NCBI RefSeq assembly: GCF_000426645.1 | Contig: NZ_AUFT01000011.1 | Span: 124,001-188,000 of the forward strand | Length of the DNA: 64,000 bases | Direction of reading: 5' to 3' | DNA from: Nakamurella lactea DSM 19367 | GTDB lineage: Bacteria; Actinomycetota; Actinomycetes; Mycobacteriales; Nakamurellaceae | Shown: positions 53,257-61,055 of the stretch, piece by piece | Layout of the letters: every line of letters begins with the position of its first letter | How positions within the stretch are numbered: the first letter of the stretch is position 1 | The notes under the pieces: generated by a model | Told to the model about the DNA's origin: nothing | Database searches by the model: none | What the model saw: the letters and a program-made list of their open reading frames with translations, nothing else | Made by a program: the position numbers and the translations under genes

Positions 53257-54210
53257 ATGGCCACCATTGCCGTTGTCGGCGAGATCGTTGCTGATGCCGT
53301 GCTGCCCTTCGACGGGATCACCGACGGCGCAGCCCATCTGACCGTGCACCCAGGCGGCGGGCCGGCGAACACCGCCGTCGCGTTGTCCCGGTTGGGCAGC
53401 ACCGCCCGGTATGCCGGCCGGATCTCCACCGGCTCGCTCGGTCGGATGGCCCGGGACAAGCTCGCCGCGTCCGGCGTCGACCTGACCGCGTCCCAGGACG
53501 CGCCGGAGCCGCAGACGCTGGCGATCGCCAGGCTCAGCGAGTCCGGTTCGGCCAGCTACGAGTTCTACGTCGAGGGCACCGCCGACTGGGCCTGGACCGA
53601 CGCCGGCCTGGCGCCGCTGATCGACGGGCCGTTCACCGACGGCCGCCCGCCGATTGCTGTGCACACCGGGACCCTGGCGCTGGCGTTGCAGCCCTCCGGC
53701 GGGGTGATCGAGCGGCTGCTCGCCGTCGCGCGGGACCGGATGACGGTGTCCATCGACCCGAATCTGCGCACCCTGCTGGTGCCCGCCCAGCATTACCGCG
53801 AGGCGATCGACCGCTGGGCGGCGCTGGCCGACATCGTCCGGCTCAGCGGGGACGACCTGCAGGAGCTGTGGCCGGACTTCTCGCCGGAGCAGGCCGCCGA
53901 GCACCTGCACGGTCTTGGCGTACAGCTGGCTGTCGTCTCGCTCGGTGAGGACGGCGCGTTCGCCTCGCTGCGCGGCGACCAGGTGCGGGTGCCGATCGCA
54001 CCGACCACCGTCGCCGACACCGTCGGCGCCGGCGACTCCTTCCACGGTGGGCTGTTGCACCAGCTGGCCGAGGCCGGCGTGCTCGGCGGGCGGTTGGAGA
54101 CCCTGGACACCGCCGGGCTGACGGCCGCCCTCGAGTTCGCGGCCAGGGTGGCCGCGATCACTGTGTCCCGGCCGGGTGCCGATCCGCCCTGGATCAACGA
54201 ACTGGGCTGA
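53257..54210 (+). CDS. PfkB-family sugar or nucleoside kinase
   Basis: 317 aa. PfkB signature 1 region HPGGGPANTAVALSRLGSTARYAGRIS and signature 2 DTVGAGDSFHGGLLHQL with the catalytic aspartate. Similar to fructokinases/ribokinases but shares no diagnostic specificity residues that I can read. Monocistronic; convergent with the Dcu transporter gene. It interrupts the otherwise conserved serS...pheA block together with the transporter/dipeptidase pair. Confidence 0.88.
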   Translation: MATIAVVGEIVADAVLPFDGITDGAAHLTVHPGGGPANTAVALSRLGSTARYAGRISTGSLGRMARDKLAASGVDLTASQDAPEPQTLAIARLSESGSASYEFYVEGTADWAWTDAGLAPLIDGPFTDGRPPIAVHTGTLALALQPSGGVIERLLAVARDRMTVSIDPNLRTLLVPAQHYREAIDRWAALADIVRLSGDDLQELWPDFSPEQAAEHLHGLGVQLAVVSLGEDGAFASLRGDQVRVPIAPTTVADTVGAGDSFHGGLLHQLAEAGVLGGRLETLDTAGLTAALEFAARVAAITVSRPGADPPWINELG

Positions 54211-54272
54211 CGAAACCCGGCCCGATCCCGGCGCCGATGCGCGACCGGGAACCCAGGTCGGTAGGGACGCCG

Positions 54273-55616
54273 TCAGCCGACGACCAGGCCGAGCCCAATG
54301 GCGACGACCACCGAGACGGCGACCATCACCAGGGTCGGGATGATGAACGAGTGGTTGACCACGTACTTGCCGATCCTGGTCGACCCGGTCCGGTCGATCT
54401 CCACCGCGGCCAGCTGAGAACCGTTGGCGGGCAGCGTCATCACTCCGCCCATGGCCGGAAGGTAGGCAGCGAGCTGCGGCACCCCGACGCCCAGGCTCAG
54501 TCCCAGCGGGATCATCGTGTTCACCGAAGCGGACTGGCTGGTGGTCATCGCGGCGACCAGGAAGAGCCCAACGGCCAGGAACCAGGGGGCGTCCTTGGCG
54601 ATGTCGGTCAGGCCTCCGATCACCGTGTCCTCGTTCGCGGCGATGAAGGTGTTCGCCATCCAGGCGATGCCGAGCAGCGCGACGATCGCCGTCAGCCCCG
54701 ACTTGGTCAGTGGCGCATCGAGAATGGCCGCCGGCTTGACCCTTCCCACGTACATGACGACCAGGGCGACGGCCAGCATGACCATGATCAACAACGTGGT
54801 CAGCGAGAGCGTGGTGGTCTTGCCATCGGCGTCGGTCCAGGACGGCAGCAAGCCGTGGAATCCGCCCAGCACCACCACCAGCAGGACACCGGCGAAGAAG
54901 ACCAGTGCGGCCGGCTTGGCCTGCTTGGGCAGCGTCGGGCGGGCCTCGGCGGTCTCGGAGGACGGCGGCTTGACCAGACCGTTGGCCAGCCGTTCCTGAT
55001 ACACCGGGTCGTCCTTGAGATCCTTGCCCCATCGGGTGGACAGCAGCGCCGCGGCCAGCGTGCCGATGATCGCTGCCGGCAGGGTGATCAGCAGGATCTG
55101 GCCGAGACCGAGGGCGTCCGGGCTGGCCGACGTCAGCCCGATGAACGCCGCCATGGCGGCCGAGACCGGGCTGCAGGCCAACGCCACCCCGGAAGCGGCG
55201 ACCGAGGTGGACAGCGGACGTTCGGGCCGGATCCCCCGCTCGTAGGACACCTCGTAGATCACCGGCAGCAGCGGGAAGATGATGTTCCCGGTGCCGGCGC
55301 CCGCGCAGAACAGGAGGGTGACCAGCGGCGCGATGAAATTGATCGCCTGCGGTCTGGACCTGATCACCTTCTCCGCCAACACGACCAGGTAGTCGATGCC
55401 GCCGGCCGCCTGCATCGCCGACGCCGCGGTGATCACCGCAAGGATGACCAGGATGGCGTCCGACGGGATACTGCCCGGCTCCTCGCGAAAGACGAAGACC
55501 AGGACCAGGACTCCGACGGCCCCCCAGAGCCCGAGACCGACACCACCGGTCCGCACACCCAGGTAGATACCGCCGACGACGACGAGCGTTTCGAGGACGA
55601 TGACCACGGTGTCCAT
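54273..55616 (-). CDS. dcuA: DcuA/DcuB-type C4-dicarboxylate transporter
   Basis: 447 aa with about ten to twelve membrane helices. Opens MDTVVIVLETLVVVGGIYLGVRTGGVGLGLWGAVGVLVLV, the Dcu signature, and contains AGTGNIIFPLLPVIYEVSYERGIRPERPLSTSVAASGVALACSPVSAA. Dcu carriers exchange aspartate, fumarate, malate and succinate. It follows a dipeptidase gene by 5 bp, suggesting that aspartate released from peptides is a substrate. An anaerobic role as in enterobacteria is not implied. Confidence 0.9.
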   Translation of the reverse strand: MDTVVIVLETLVVVGGIYLGVRTGGVGLGLWGAVGVLVLVFVFREEPGSIPSDAILVILAVITAASAMQAAGGIDYLVVLAEKVIRSRPQAINFIAPLVTLLFCAGAGTGNIIFPLLPVIYEVSYERGIRPERPLSTSVAASGVALACSPVSAAMAAFIGLTSASPDALGLGQILLITLPAAIIGTLAAALLSTRWGKDLKDDPVYQERLANGLVKPPSSETAEARPTLPKQAKPAALVFFAGVLLVVVLGGFHGLLPSWTDADGKTTTLSLTTLLIMVMLAVALVVMYVGRVKPAAILDAPLTKSGLTAIVALLGIAWMANTFIAANEDTVIGGLTDIAKDAPWFLAVGLFLVAAMTTSQSASVNTMIPLGLSLGVGVPQLAAYLPAMGGVMTLPANGSQLAAVEIDRTGSTRIGKYVVNHSFIIPTLVMVAVSVVVAIGLGLVVG

Positions 55617-55621
55617 GACGA

Positions 55622-56965
55622 CTACTCGGCAGCGAGCGATGAGATGAACAGCACCTGGGCCAACGCCATGTGTTCGATCTCGCCGGGGTCAACGCTCTCG
55701 TTCGGACCGTGAATCCGGGCCAGCGCCGCGTCTTCGGCACCGATCAGCACGAAATCTGCGTCCGGACTGGCCTTTCGCAACTCGTCCAGCAGCGGAATCG
55801 ACCCGCCCGAACCGACCCGGCCGACGTCGCGGCCATAGGATTCGGCCAGGGCGGTGGTCATCGCTGCGAAGGCCGCGCCGTCGGTGCCCTGGTGGAATGC
55901 CGGCGACTTCTTGTTCGGTGTCACCTCGACGTGCACCCCACCCACCACCCGGTCCCGCAGGAAGGCGATAAGGGCGTCCATTGCGTCGTTCTCGTCCTGC
56001 CCGGGCGGGATGCGCATGGCCACTACCGCTCTCGCCCGCGGCTGCAGGACGTTTCCGCCCTCGTCAACGCTCGGACAGTCCAGACCCAGCACACTGATCG
56101 ACGGCTTGGACCACAACCGGCCGGCTATCCCTCCGGTGCCGATCAGATCGACCCCGTCGAGCACCCCGGCATTGGCCCGCAACATCTCCTCGGAATACTC
56201 CGCGCCCTGCCACTCGGCGGAACTGATGCCGGGGATCACGCAGGTGCCGCTGTCGTCGGTGAGCTGGGCGAGCAACTTGATGAGCGCCATCAGCGCGTCG
56301 GGGGCGGCGCCACCGAACAGACCGGAATGGATCGGGTCCTGCAGGGTGGACAGCTCGATGATCGCCTTCACGTGGCCCCGAAGATCGGTGCTCAGCACCG
56401 GTTCGCCGACCGTCAGGTTGCCCATGTCGGCAACGACCATGACATCGGCGTGGAAGAGTTCCGGCCGGTCGGCGACGAACGCCTCGAGATGGCTGACCGT
56501 CTCCTCCTCACCCTCCAACACGAGTTTGATCCCGACCGGAGGTTTGCCGTCGAAGGCGGCGAGGGTGGCGAGATGGATCGCGATGCCGCTCTTGTCGTCG
56601 GCGGCACCGCGACCGAATATCCTCCCGTCCCGCTCGGTCGCCACGAACGGTTCGGTGGTCCAGCCCTGTTCCTTGGGCGCGGGTTGAACGTCGTAGTGTC
56701 CGTACAGCAAGACCGTCGGGCTGCCTGCCGGACCGGGGATCTCCGCCCACACCGTCGGGTAGCCGCCGGGAATCTCCTGCAGCCGTGCCGGGACCCCGTA
56801 GCGCTGGAACGCTGCGACCGCCCGGTCCGCCATGGCACGTACGGGCTCCGGCGGAAATGCCGGGAAGGCCACGGACGGTATGGCAATCATTTCCTTGAGC
56901 TCAGCGACCACCGCCGGCATCAGCGAGGCCACCTTGGCGCGCATGTCGAACTGCGACCGGGTCAT
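55622..56965 (-). CDS. M20-family dipeptidase
   Basis: 447 aa from the ATG at 56965 with GAGGGAG 6 nt upstream. M20 metal motifs LLYGHYDVQP, GRGAADDKSGIAIHL and LVLEGEEETVSHL, and a dimerisation domain (GSGGSIPLLDELRK). Cleaves dipeptides in the cytosol with two zinc ions. Operon partner of the Dcu transporter, 5 bp apart. Possible coupling: peptide hydrolysis yields a dicarboxylic amino acid that the carrier exchanges. Confidence 0.92.
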   Translation of the reverse strand: MTRSQFDMRAKVASLMPAVVAELKEMIAIPSVAFPAFPPEPVRAMADRAVAAFQRYGVPARLQEIPGGYPTVWAEIPGPAGSPTVLLYGHYDVQPAPKEQGWTTEPFVATERDGRIFGRGAADDKSGIAIHLATLAAFDGKPPVGIKLVLEGEEETVSHLEAFVADRPELFHADVMVVADMGNLTVGEPVLSTDLRGHVKAIIELSTLQDPIHSGLFGGAAPDALMALIKLLAQLTDDSGTCVIPGISSAEWQGAEYSEEMLRANAGVLDGVDLIGTGGIAGRLWSKPSISVLGLDCPSVDEGGNVLQPRARAVVAMRIPPGQDENDAMDALIAFLRDRVVGGVHVEVTPNKKSPAFHQGTDGAAFAAMTTALAESYGRDVGRVGSGGSIPLLDELRKASPDADFVLIGAEDAALARIHGPNESVDPGEIEHMALAQVLFISSLAAE

Positions 56966-57096
56966 GTCGAACTCCCTCGTCACGGCGGACCCTCAGCGGT
57001 TCGTATCGTCCCACAGGCCGCCGTTGACGGCGCGGTGGAAGCTGTCGCGACGGACGCTGGTCGAGCTGGGTGCCACCCACCCGGCAGACCCGGCCG

Positions 57097-57807
57097 CTAC
57101 TCCCCGCCGGTCGGATCGCCGAGCAGCGAGCGGTCTTTCAGCTCGTCTGCCGCCGGGCCGTCGCCGGCGAAGTCGTCCAGCTCGTCGCCGCCGATCGGGT
57201 CTCCGGTCCACGACTCGACGCTCCAGGGCTCGTCGAAAGTGTTGCGGGACAACACCACCACTCCGGTATTGCTGACCGAATGCTCCAGCCCGTAGGCGTC
57301 CGGCAGGTTGGCGCCGCGGACGCTCGCCCAGAATCGGATGGCGGCACCATGACTGACCGCGGCCACCGTGCGGGTCGCGTCGTCCTCGAAGGCCATGGCC
57401 AGCGCCCCGTCGTAGCGGGCCAGCACATCGGCGCCAGATTCGCCGGTCGGGCCGGGCGTCGATTCGTGCAGAGCATTTCCCGTCATCCACCGGCCGAGCT
57501 GTCCGATGTAGCCGCGCACCGACTCCTCGTCACCGGCCATTTCCCAGGCCCCGGCGGCGATCTCCCGCAACCCGTCGAGCACCTCGACGTCCAGGCCACG
57601 ATCGGCGGCCAGCGGCTTGGCCGTCAGCTGTGCCCTGGTCTGCGGCGAGGCGACCACCCGGTGGATATCGACGCCGGCGAGGGCCTCGACCACGCCCTCC
57701 GCCTGTTCCATACCCAGGTCGGTGAGGCCCGGTCCCGGCACCATGGTGTCCAACAGGCCGAGCACGTTCGACGGAGTCTGTCCGTGCCGGATCAGGATGA
57801 GTCGCAA
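57097..57807 (-). CDS. Histidine phosphatase family (phosphoglycerate-mutase-like) protein
   Basis: 236 aa. Catalytic RHG motif at residues 7-9 (LILIRHGQTPSN), VVASPQTRAQLTAKPLA, and the late histidine in VAAVSHGAAIRF. The usual activity is phosphomonoesterase; true glycolytic mutase activity is unlikely. It overlaps the pheA stop by 16 bp and is the conserved downstream neighbour of pheA in mycobacteria. Substrate unknown. Confidence 0.9.
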   Translation of the reverse strand: MRLILIRHGQTPSNVLGLLDTMVPGPGLTDLGMEQAEGVVEALAGVDIHRVVASPQTRAQLTAKPLAADRGLDVEVLDGLREIAAGAWEMAGDEESVRGYIGQLGRWMTGNALHESTPGPTGESGADVLARYDGALAMAFEDDATRTVAAVSHGAAIRFWASVRGANLPDAYGLEHSVSNTGVVVLSRNTFDEPWSVESWTGDPIGGDELDDFAGDGPAADELKDRSLLGDPTGGE

Positions 57808-58829
57808 GGGTTTTCCTCTCTCGCTTCGGGCGTGACCGACCCGTCCGCCCGTCCGAGCCGGTCGATGAACCCGCCCGCCGCGGTGTAAGCGGCGTCGGTC
57901 GCAAAGGCGGGCAACGGCACATTCTGCCCCTGGCCGCGTGGGTAGGAGCCGAGGAACCGGTGCAGCGCACCGCGCCGGTGCAGCGCGGACAACGTGTCGG
58001 CCATCGCCGGCTCGGCCAGGTGCCCGTCGGCGTCCACCAGGAACAGGTACTCCCCCATCGTCTCCCGGGTGGGTCGCGACTCGAGCCGGGTGAGATTGAT
58101 GCCGCGGCGGGCGATCTCGCCGAGCACCTCCAGCAGCGTGCCCGGCCGGTTCGGCACGCCGAGAACCAGGGAGGTGCGGTCGTTTCCGGTCGGGCTGGGT
58201 AGACGGGCCGGCCGCCGGACCAGCACGAAACGGGTGACGGCAGCGCTGTTCAATCCGATGTCGGACGCCAGCGATTCCAGGCCGTACCGCTCACCGGCCA
58301 CCGGAGCGGCAGCCGCCGCATCCAGCTCGCCGGCCTGCACCGCGGCGGCCGCACCGGCGGTCGAGGAGGTGACCACCGATCGCGCCTGTGGGAAGGATTG
58401 CGCCAGATAATCGCGGACCTGGGCAAGTCCGTGCGGGTGCGACCCGACGGTGGCGATCTGCTCGGCGGTGGTCCCGGGTCGCACCAGCAGATCGAAGCGA
58501 ACCGCGACGAACGCCTCGGCAACGATCCGCAGCTCGCCGCCGTGGATCAATTCGTCCTGGGTCAAGGAGACCGAGCCCTCGACCGAGTTCTCCAGCGGCG
58601 CGATCGCAGCGGCGGCCGCGCCCGAGCGCACCTGGGCCATCGCCTCACTGACCGAAACCACCGGGACCAGCTCAGGGTGCCCGGCCGCCGCGGCAGCGCC
58701 GGTTCTGCCCGCCAGGTCGCGGGCGGCCTGCTCGGTGAAGGTGCCCTCTGGCCCGAGGTAGGCCCAACGTTCGTCCCCACGGTCCGTCGCTCCGCTCCGT
58801 CCCGTGCGGGTCCACCCAGGCTCGTTCAC
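57792..58829 (-). CDS. pheA: Prephenate dehydratase
   Basis: 345 aa. PDT domain from YLGPEGTFTEQAA to the TRF motif in AAVTRFVLVRR, followed by an ACT domain (GVPNRPGTLLEVLGEIARRGINLTRLESRP, ESRP motif) for phenylalanine feedback. Converts prephenate to phenylpyruvate in phenylalanine synthesis. GTG start with TAGTCT 6 nt upstream, so leaderless. Forms an operon with the phosphatase gene. Confidence 0.96.
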   Translation of the reverse strand: MNEPGWTRTGRSGATDRGDERWAYLGPEGTFTEQAARDLAGRTGAAAAAGHPELVPVVSVSEAMAQVRSGAAAAAIAPLENSVEGSVSLTQDELIHGGELRIVAEAFVAVRFDLLVRPGTTAEQIATVGSHPHGLAQVRDYLAQSFPQARSVVTSSTAGAAAAVQAGELDAAAAAPVAGERYGLESLASDIGLNSAAVTRFVLVRRPARLPSPTGNDRTSLVLGVPNRPGTLLEVLGEIARRGINLTRLESRPTRETMGEYLFLVDADGHLAEPAMADTLSALHRRGALHRFLGSYPRGQGQNVPLPAFATDAAYTAAGGFIDRLGRADGSVTPEAREENPCDSS

Positions 58830-58835
58830 CCCGCG

Positions 58836-58841
58836 AGACTA
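58836..58841 (-). promoter_or_regulatory. -10 box of a leaderless promoter (pheA)
   Basis: TAGTCT on the minus strand, 6 nt before the GTG start at 58829. Confidence 0.55.
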
Positions 58842-58978
58842 TGGCACCGCGGCCGGCCGCATCCGGCAGGTCGTCCGACGCCTGGTGGGCGCTCTACAGT
58901 CGTGCTGGCCGCGCCGCCCCGACAACCAGTGGCCCGCACCACCGACCGCTGACCCGACCGACCTTCAGGAGCCCGATC

Positions 58979-59929
58979 GTGCTGATCGTCTGCCCGAACA
59001 TCGCGATCGACCACACCGTGACCCTTCCCCGGCTGTATGCCGGTGCGGTCCAGCGGACCGGCCCGGCCGCATCGGCCGCCGGGGGCAAGGGCGCGAACAT
59101 GGCCAGGGCGGCTCGCGCCCTCGGTGGCGACCCGCAGGTGCTGGCCTTCGTCGCCGCCGGTGGCGGCGACTACCTCCGCGAGCTGTTCGCCGCCGAGCAG
59201 CTGCCGCTGGTCGGCATCGACGTGCCCGGCGCGGTGCGGACCTGCACGGTGCTGATCGAGGACTCCGGCCGGGTCACGCTGCTGAACGAGCCAGGCGCGT
59301 CCGTCGACGAGCGGGGGTGGCAGGCGTTGCTGAGCGCGGTGGATCCCGCCGCCACCCGGGTGATCGGCACCGGCAGTCTGCCGCCGGGCGCCCCGGCCGA
59401 CGGATACGCCAGGCTGGTCGAGCTGGTGCACGCCCGGGGCGGCGAGTGCGCCGTCGATTCCGGCGGGCTGCCCTTGCGGTTGGCCGCGCAGGCGGGTGCG
59501 GACCTGGTGTGCCCCAATCTGTCCGAGGCACAGGCCGTGTTGACCGGCGCGGTCGACGCGGTCGAGCAGGTGGACGAGCGGGCCGACGACATCGCGGGCC
59601 GAGCGGTCGAGGCCGCCCAGCAGCTGGTCGCATTGGGTGCGGGTCAGGCGGCGGTGACTGCCGGGGCGGCCGGTGTCGCGGTGGCCGGGACCGGGCTGCC
59701 GGCGTGGCTGCCGACCGTGCCGGTGGCCGCCCGCAACCCGATCGGCGCGGGCGACTCGTTTCTGGCCGGCACCGTGCTGGCCCGCGAACGCGGCGCCGAC
59801 TGGATCGACGCGGTGCGGTTCGGGATGGCCGTGGCTGCCTCGTCGGTGGAGAACCACGGTTCCGGGGTGGTGGATCCGGTGCGGGTCACGGAGTTGGAGG
59901 CAGCCCTGGCGCAGGCGCACCGCGGCTGA
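58979..59929 (+). CDS. 1-phosphofructokinase-family hexose-phosphate kinase (paralogue 1)
   Basis: 316 aa from the GTG at 58979, preceded by AGGAG with 8-nt spacing; an earlier ATG at 58841 lacks a site. N-terminal LIVCPNIAIDHTVTLPRL, GGKGANMARAARALGGDP, DLVCPNLSEAQAVLTG and PIGAGDSFLAGT are canonical for FruK/LacC-type PfkB enzymes. Substrate could be fructose-1-phosphate or tagatose-6-phosphate. Closely resembles the kinase at 61056 (identical PNLSEA and PIGAGDSF stretches), so the pair probably arose by duplication. Convergent with the P-loop kinase. Confidence 0.9.
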   Translation: MLIVCPNIAIDHTVTLPRLYAGAVQRTGPAASAAGGKGANMARAARALGGDPQVLAFVAAGGGDYLRELFAAEQLPLVGIDVPGAVRTCTVLIEDSGRVTLLNEPGASVDERGWQALLSAVDPAATRVIGTGSLPPGAPADGYARLVELVHARGGECAVDSGGLPLRLAAQAGADLVCPNLSEAQAVLTGAVDAVEQVDERADDIAGRAVEAAQQLVALGAGQAAVTAGAAGVAVAGTGLPAWLPTVPVAARNPIGAGDSFLAGTVLARERGADWIDAVRFGMAVAASSVENHGSGVVDPVRVTELEAALAQAHRG

Positions 59930-60012
59930 GCCGGCGACCGCAACAGATTGGTCGCCGGCTGCCGCAAACGGCGCTGCCAGGCCCCGAACACGATCTGGCG
60001 ACCAATCTATTG
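59930..60012. terminator. Composite inverted repeat with alternative pairings between convergent genes
   Basis: Two competing structures: GCCGGCGACC (59930-59939) pairs exactly with GGTCGCCGGC (59950-59959), while CAACAGATTGGTCGCC (59941-59956) pairs with GGCGACCAATCTATTG (59997-60012, one mismatch). Starts one base after the kinase stop and ends 6 bp from the opposite gene's stop, so a bidirectional terminator is the simplest role. Confidence 0.7.
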
Positions 60013-60017
60013 CGAGC

Positions 60018-60647
60018 TCAGCCCGATCGGCCGAACTCCCGAATCAGCTCCACCAGCCGAGTGGCCTCGGCGGCGGGATCCGCGGCGCCATCGGCGTGCA
60101 GATCGGCGGCGGGGGACGGACTACTCGGCGCAGCAGGGACAACACGAGCAACGGCAGCAGCGGGGGTACCGGACGCGGCCGCGGCACCGACCTGCCGGTC
60201 CCTTGGTAGTCCGCGTCGTGATCGGCGGGTCAATGCCAGCTCCGGATCGACAACCACCTCGACCAGCAGCGGCCGGGCGACCGCGGTCAGCGGCTCCGAA
60301 AATGCCTGCCAGGCAGCAGCATCCGTACGCTCGGCGGTGAACGGGGCGATCAGCACCACCGAGCAACCGACACCGGACACCTCCAGTGCGGTGTCCCGTA
60401 GACACGCATACCGAGCGTCCCGGACCGGACCCCGCAGTGACGGATGGTCGAGGTCGTCACCGGCGCCGGTCAGCGTGGCGAGCTGGGCCATCAGTGGATT
60501 GGTCATCGTGTCCTGGTCCAACAGGGCCGCCGACAGCTCGCGGGCCAACGCGCGACCCAAGGTCGACTTTCCCGACCCCGGCGCACCCCCGATGGCGACC
60601 ACGGCGGGCCGGGTGCCGACCCCGATTGGGTGCTGGGGTGCCGACAT
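60018..60647 (-). CDS. P-loop small-molecule kinase
   Basis: 209 aa from the ATG at 60647, preceded by AGGAAGG; longer reading runs into the tandem repeat. P-loop GGAPGSGKSTLGRALARELSAALLDQDTM, followed by a nucleoside-kinase-like body and RRSRRGLPRDRQVG near the C terminus. Could phosphorylate a sugar acid, nucleoside or related small molecule; the specificity is not evident. It lies between two sugar-kinase paralogues, and divergent from the LacI operon. Confidence 0.78.
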   Translation of the reverse strand: MSAPQHPIGVGTRPAVVAIGGAPGSGKSTLGRALARELSAALLDQDTMTNPLMAQLATLTGAGDDLDHPSLRGPVRDARYACLRDTALEVSGVGCSVVLIAPFTAERTDAAAWQAFSEPLTAVARPLLVEVVVDPELALTRRSRRGLPRDRQVGAAAASGTPAAAVARVVPAAPSSPSPAADLHADGAADPAAEATRLVELIREFGRSG

Positions 60648-60709
60648 GGCGTGCCTTCCTGATCGCGCCGCGTCACCGCAGCTGTCGTCGGACAGCCACG
60701 CTACCGCCG

Positions 60710-60876
60710 CCGGCGGGACAACCACGCTACGGCCACCGGCGGGACAACCACGCTAACCGCCACCGGCGGGACAACCACGCTAACCGCCACCGGCGGGACA
60801 ACCACGCTACGGCCACCGGCGGGACAACCACGCTACGGCCACCGGCGGGACAACCACGCTACGGCCGCCGGCGGGG
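60710..60876. repeat. Tandem array of six 26/27-bp units
   Basis: Units start at 60710, 60736, 60763, 60790, 60816 and 60842, each beginning CCGGCGGGACAACCACGCTA and ending CGGCC or ACCGCC plus one base. A truncated seventh follows and a degenerate copy precedes them. Units are contiguous without spacers, so this is a minisatellite and not CRISPR. It lies 47 bp upstream of the operon's first operator. Confidence 0.9.
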
Positions 60877-60922
60877 TCGATCACGAACTGGCAGCAGTTC
60901 GCCGCGAACTTGACGCAGGGTA

Positions 60923-60938
60923 TTGACAGCGCTGTCAA
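60923..60938. promoter_or_regulatory. LacI-family operator O1
   Basis: TTGACAGCGCTGTCAA, a perfect 16-bp palindrome with the central CG step typical of LacI/GalR-family operators. It covers the promoter -35 element. Confidence 0.8.
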
Positions 60939-60951
60939 AGATGGGCAATCT
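60923..60951 (+). promoter_or_regulatory. Promoter of the kinase-LacI-manA operon
   Basis: TTGACA (60923-60928), 17-nt spacer, weak -10 CAATCT (60946-60951). The -35 overlaps the first operator; the start would be near 60958. Confidence 0.5.
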
Positions 60952-60967
60952 AGCACCAGCACTTCGA

Positions 60968-60981
60968 TGACAGCGCTGTCA
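60968..60981. promoter_or_regulatory. LacI-family operator O2
   Basis: TGACAGCGCTGTCA, identical to the core of O1, centred 44 bp downstream, just after the expected transcription start. Spacing of about four helical turns would allow two dimers on one DNA face or a small loop. Confidence 0.8.
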
Positions 60982-61055
60982 CGCACTCCGCCACCACCGA
61001 CAGCGACCGTCGTTCGATACGTCCGGATCGGTTCGAGTCAGCGTGGAGGAACCTG

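Larger units (their letters stand above)
60648..61055. other. 408-bp divergent intergenic region
   Basis: Contains, left to right, the ribosome site of the P-loop kinase, a 26/27-bp tandem repeat (60710-60876), and the promoter with two LacI-type operators (60923-60981) reading toward the kinase-LacI-manA operon. No gene is supported here. Confidence 0.75.

Noticed and set aside
60710-60876. Possible CRISPR array
   Set aside because: The units abut one another with no spacers and vary in length by one base; no cas genes are in the window. It is a minisatellite.
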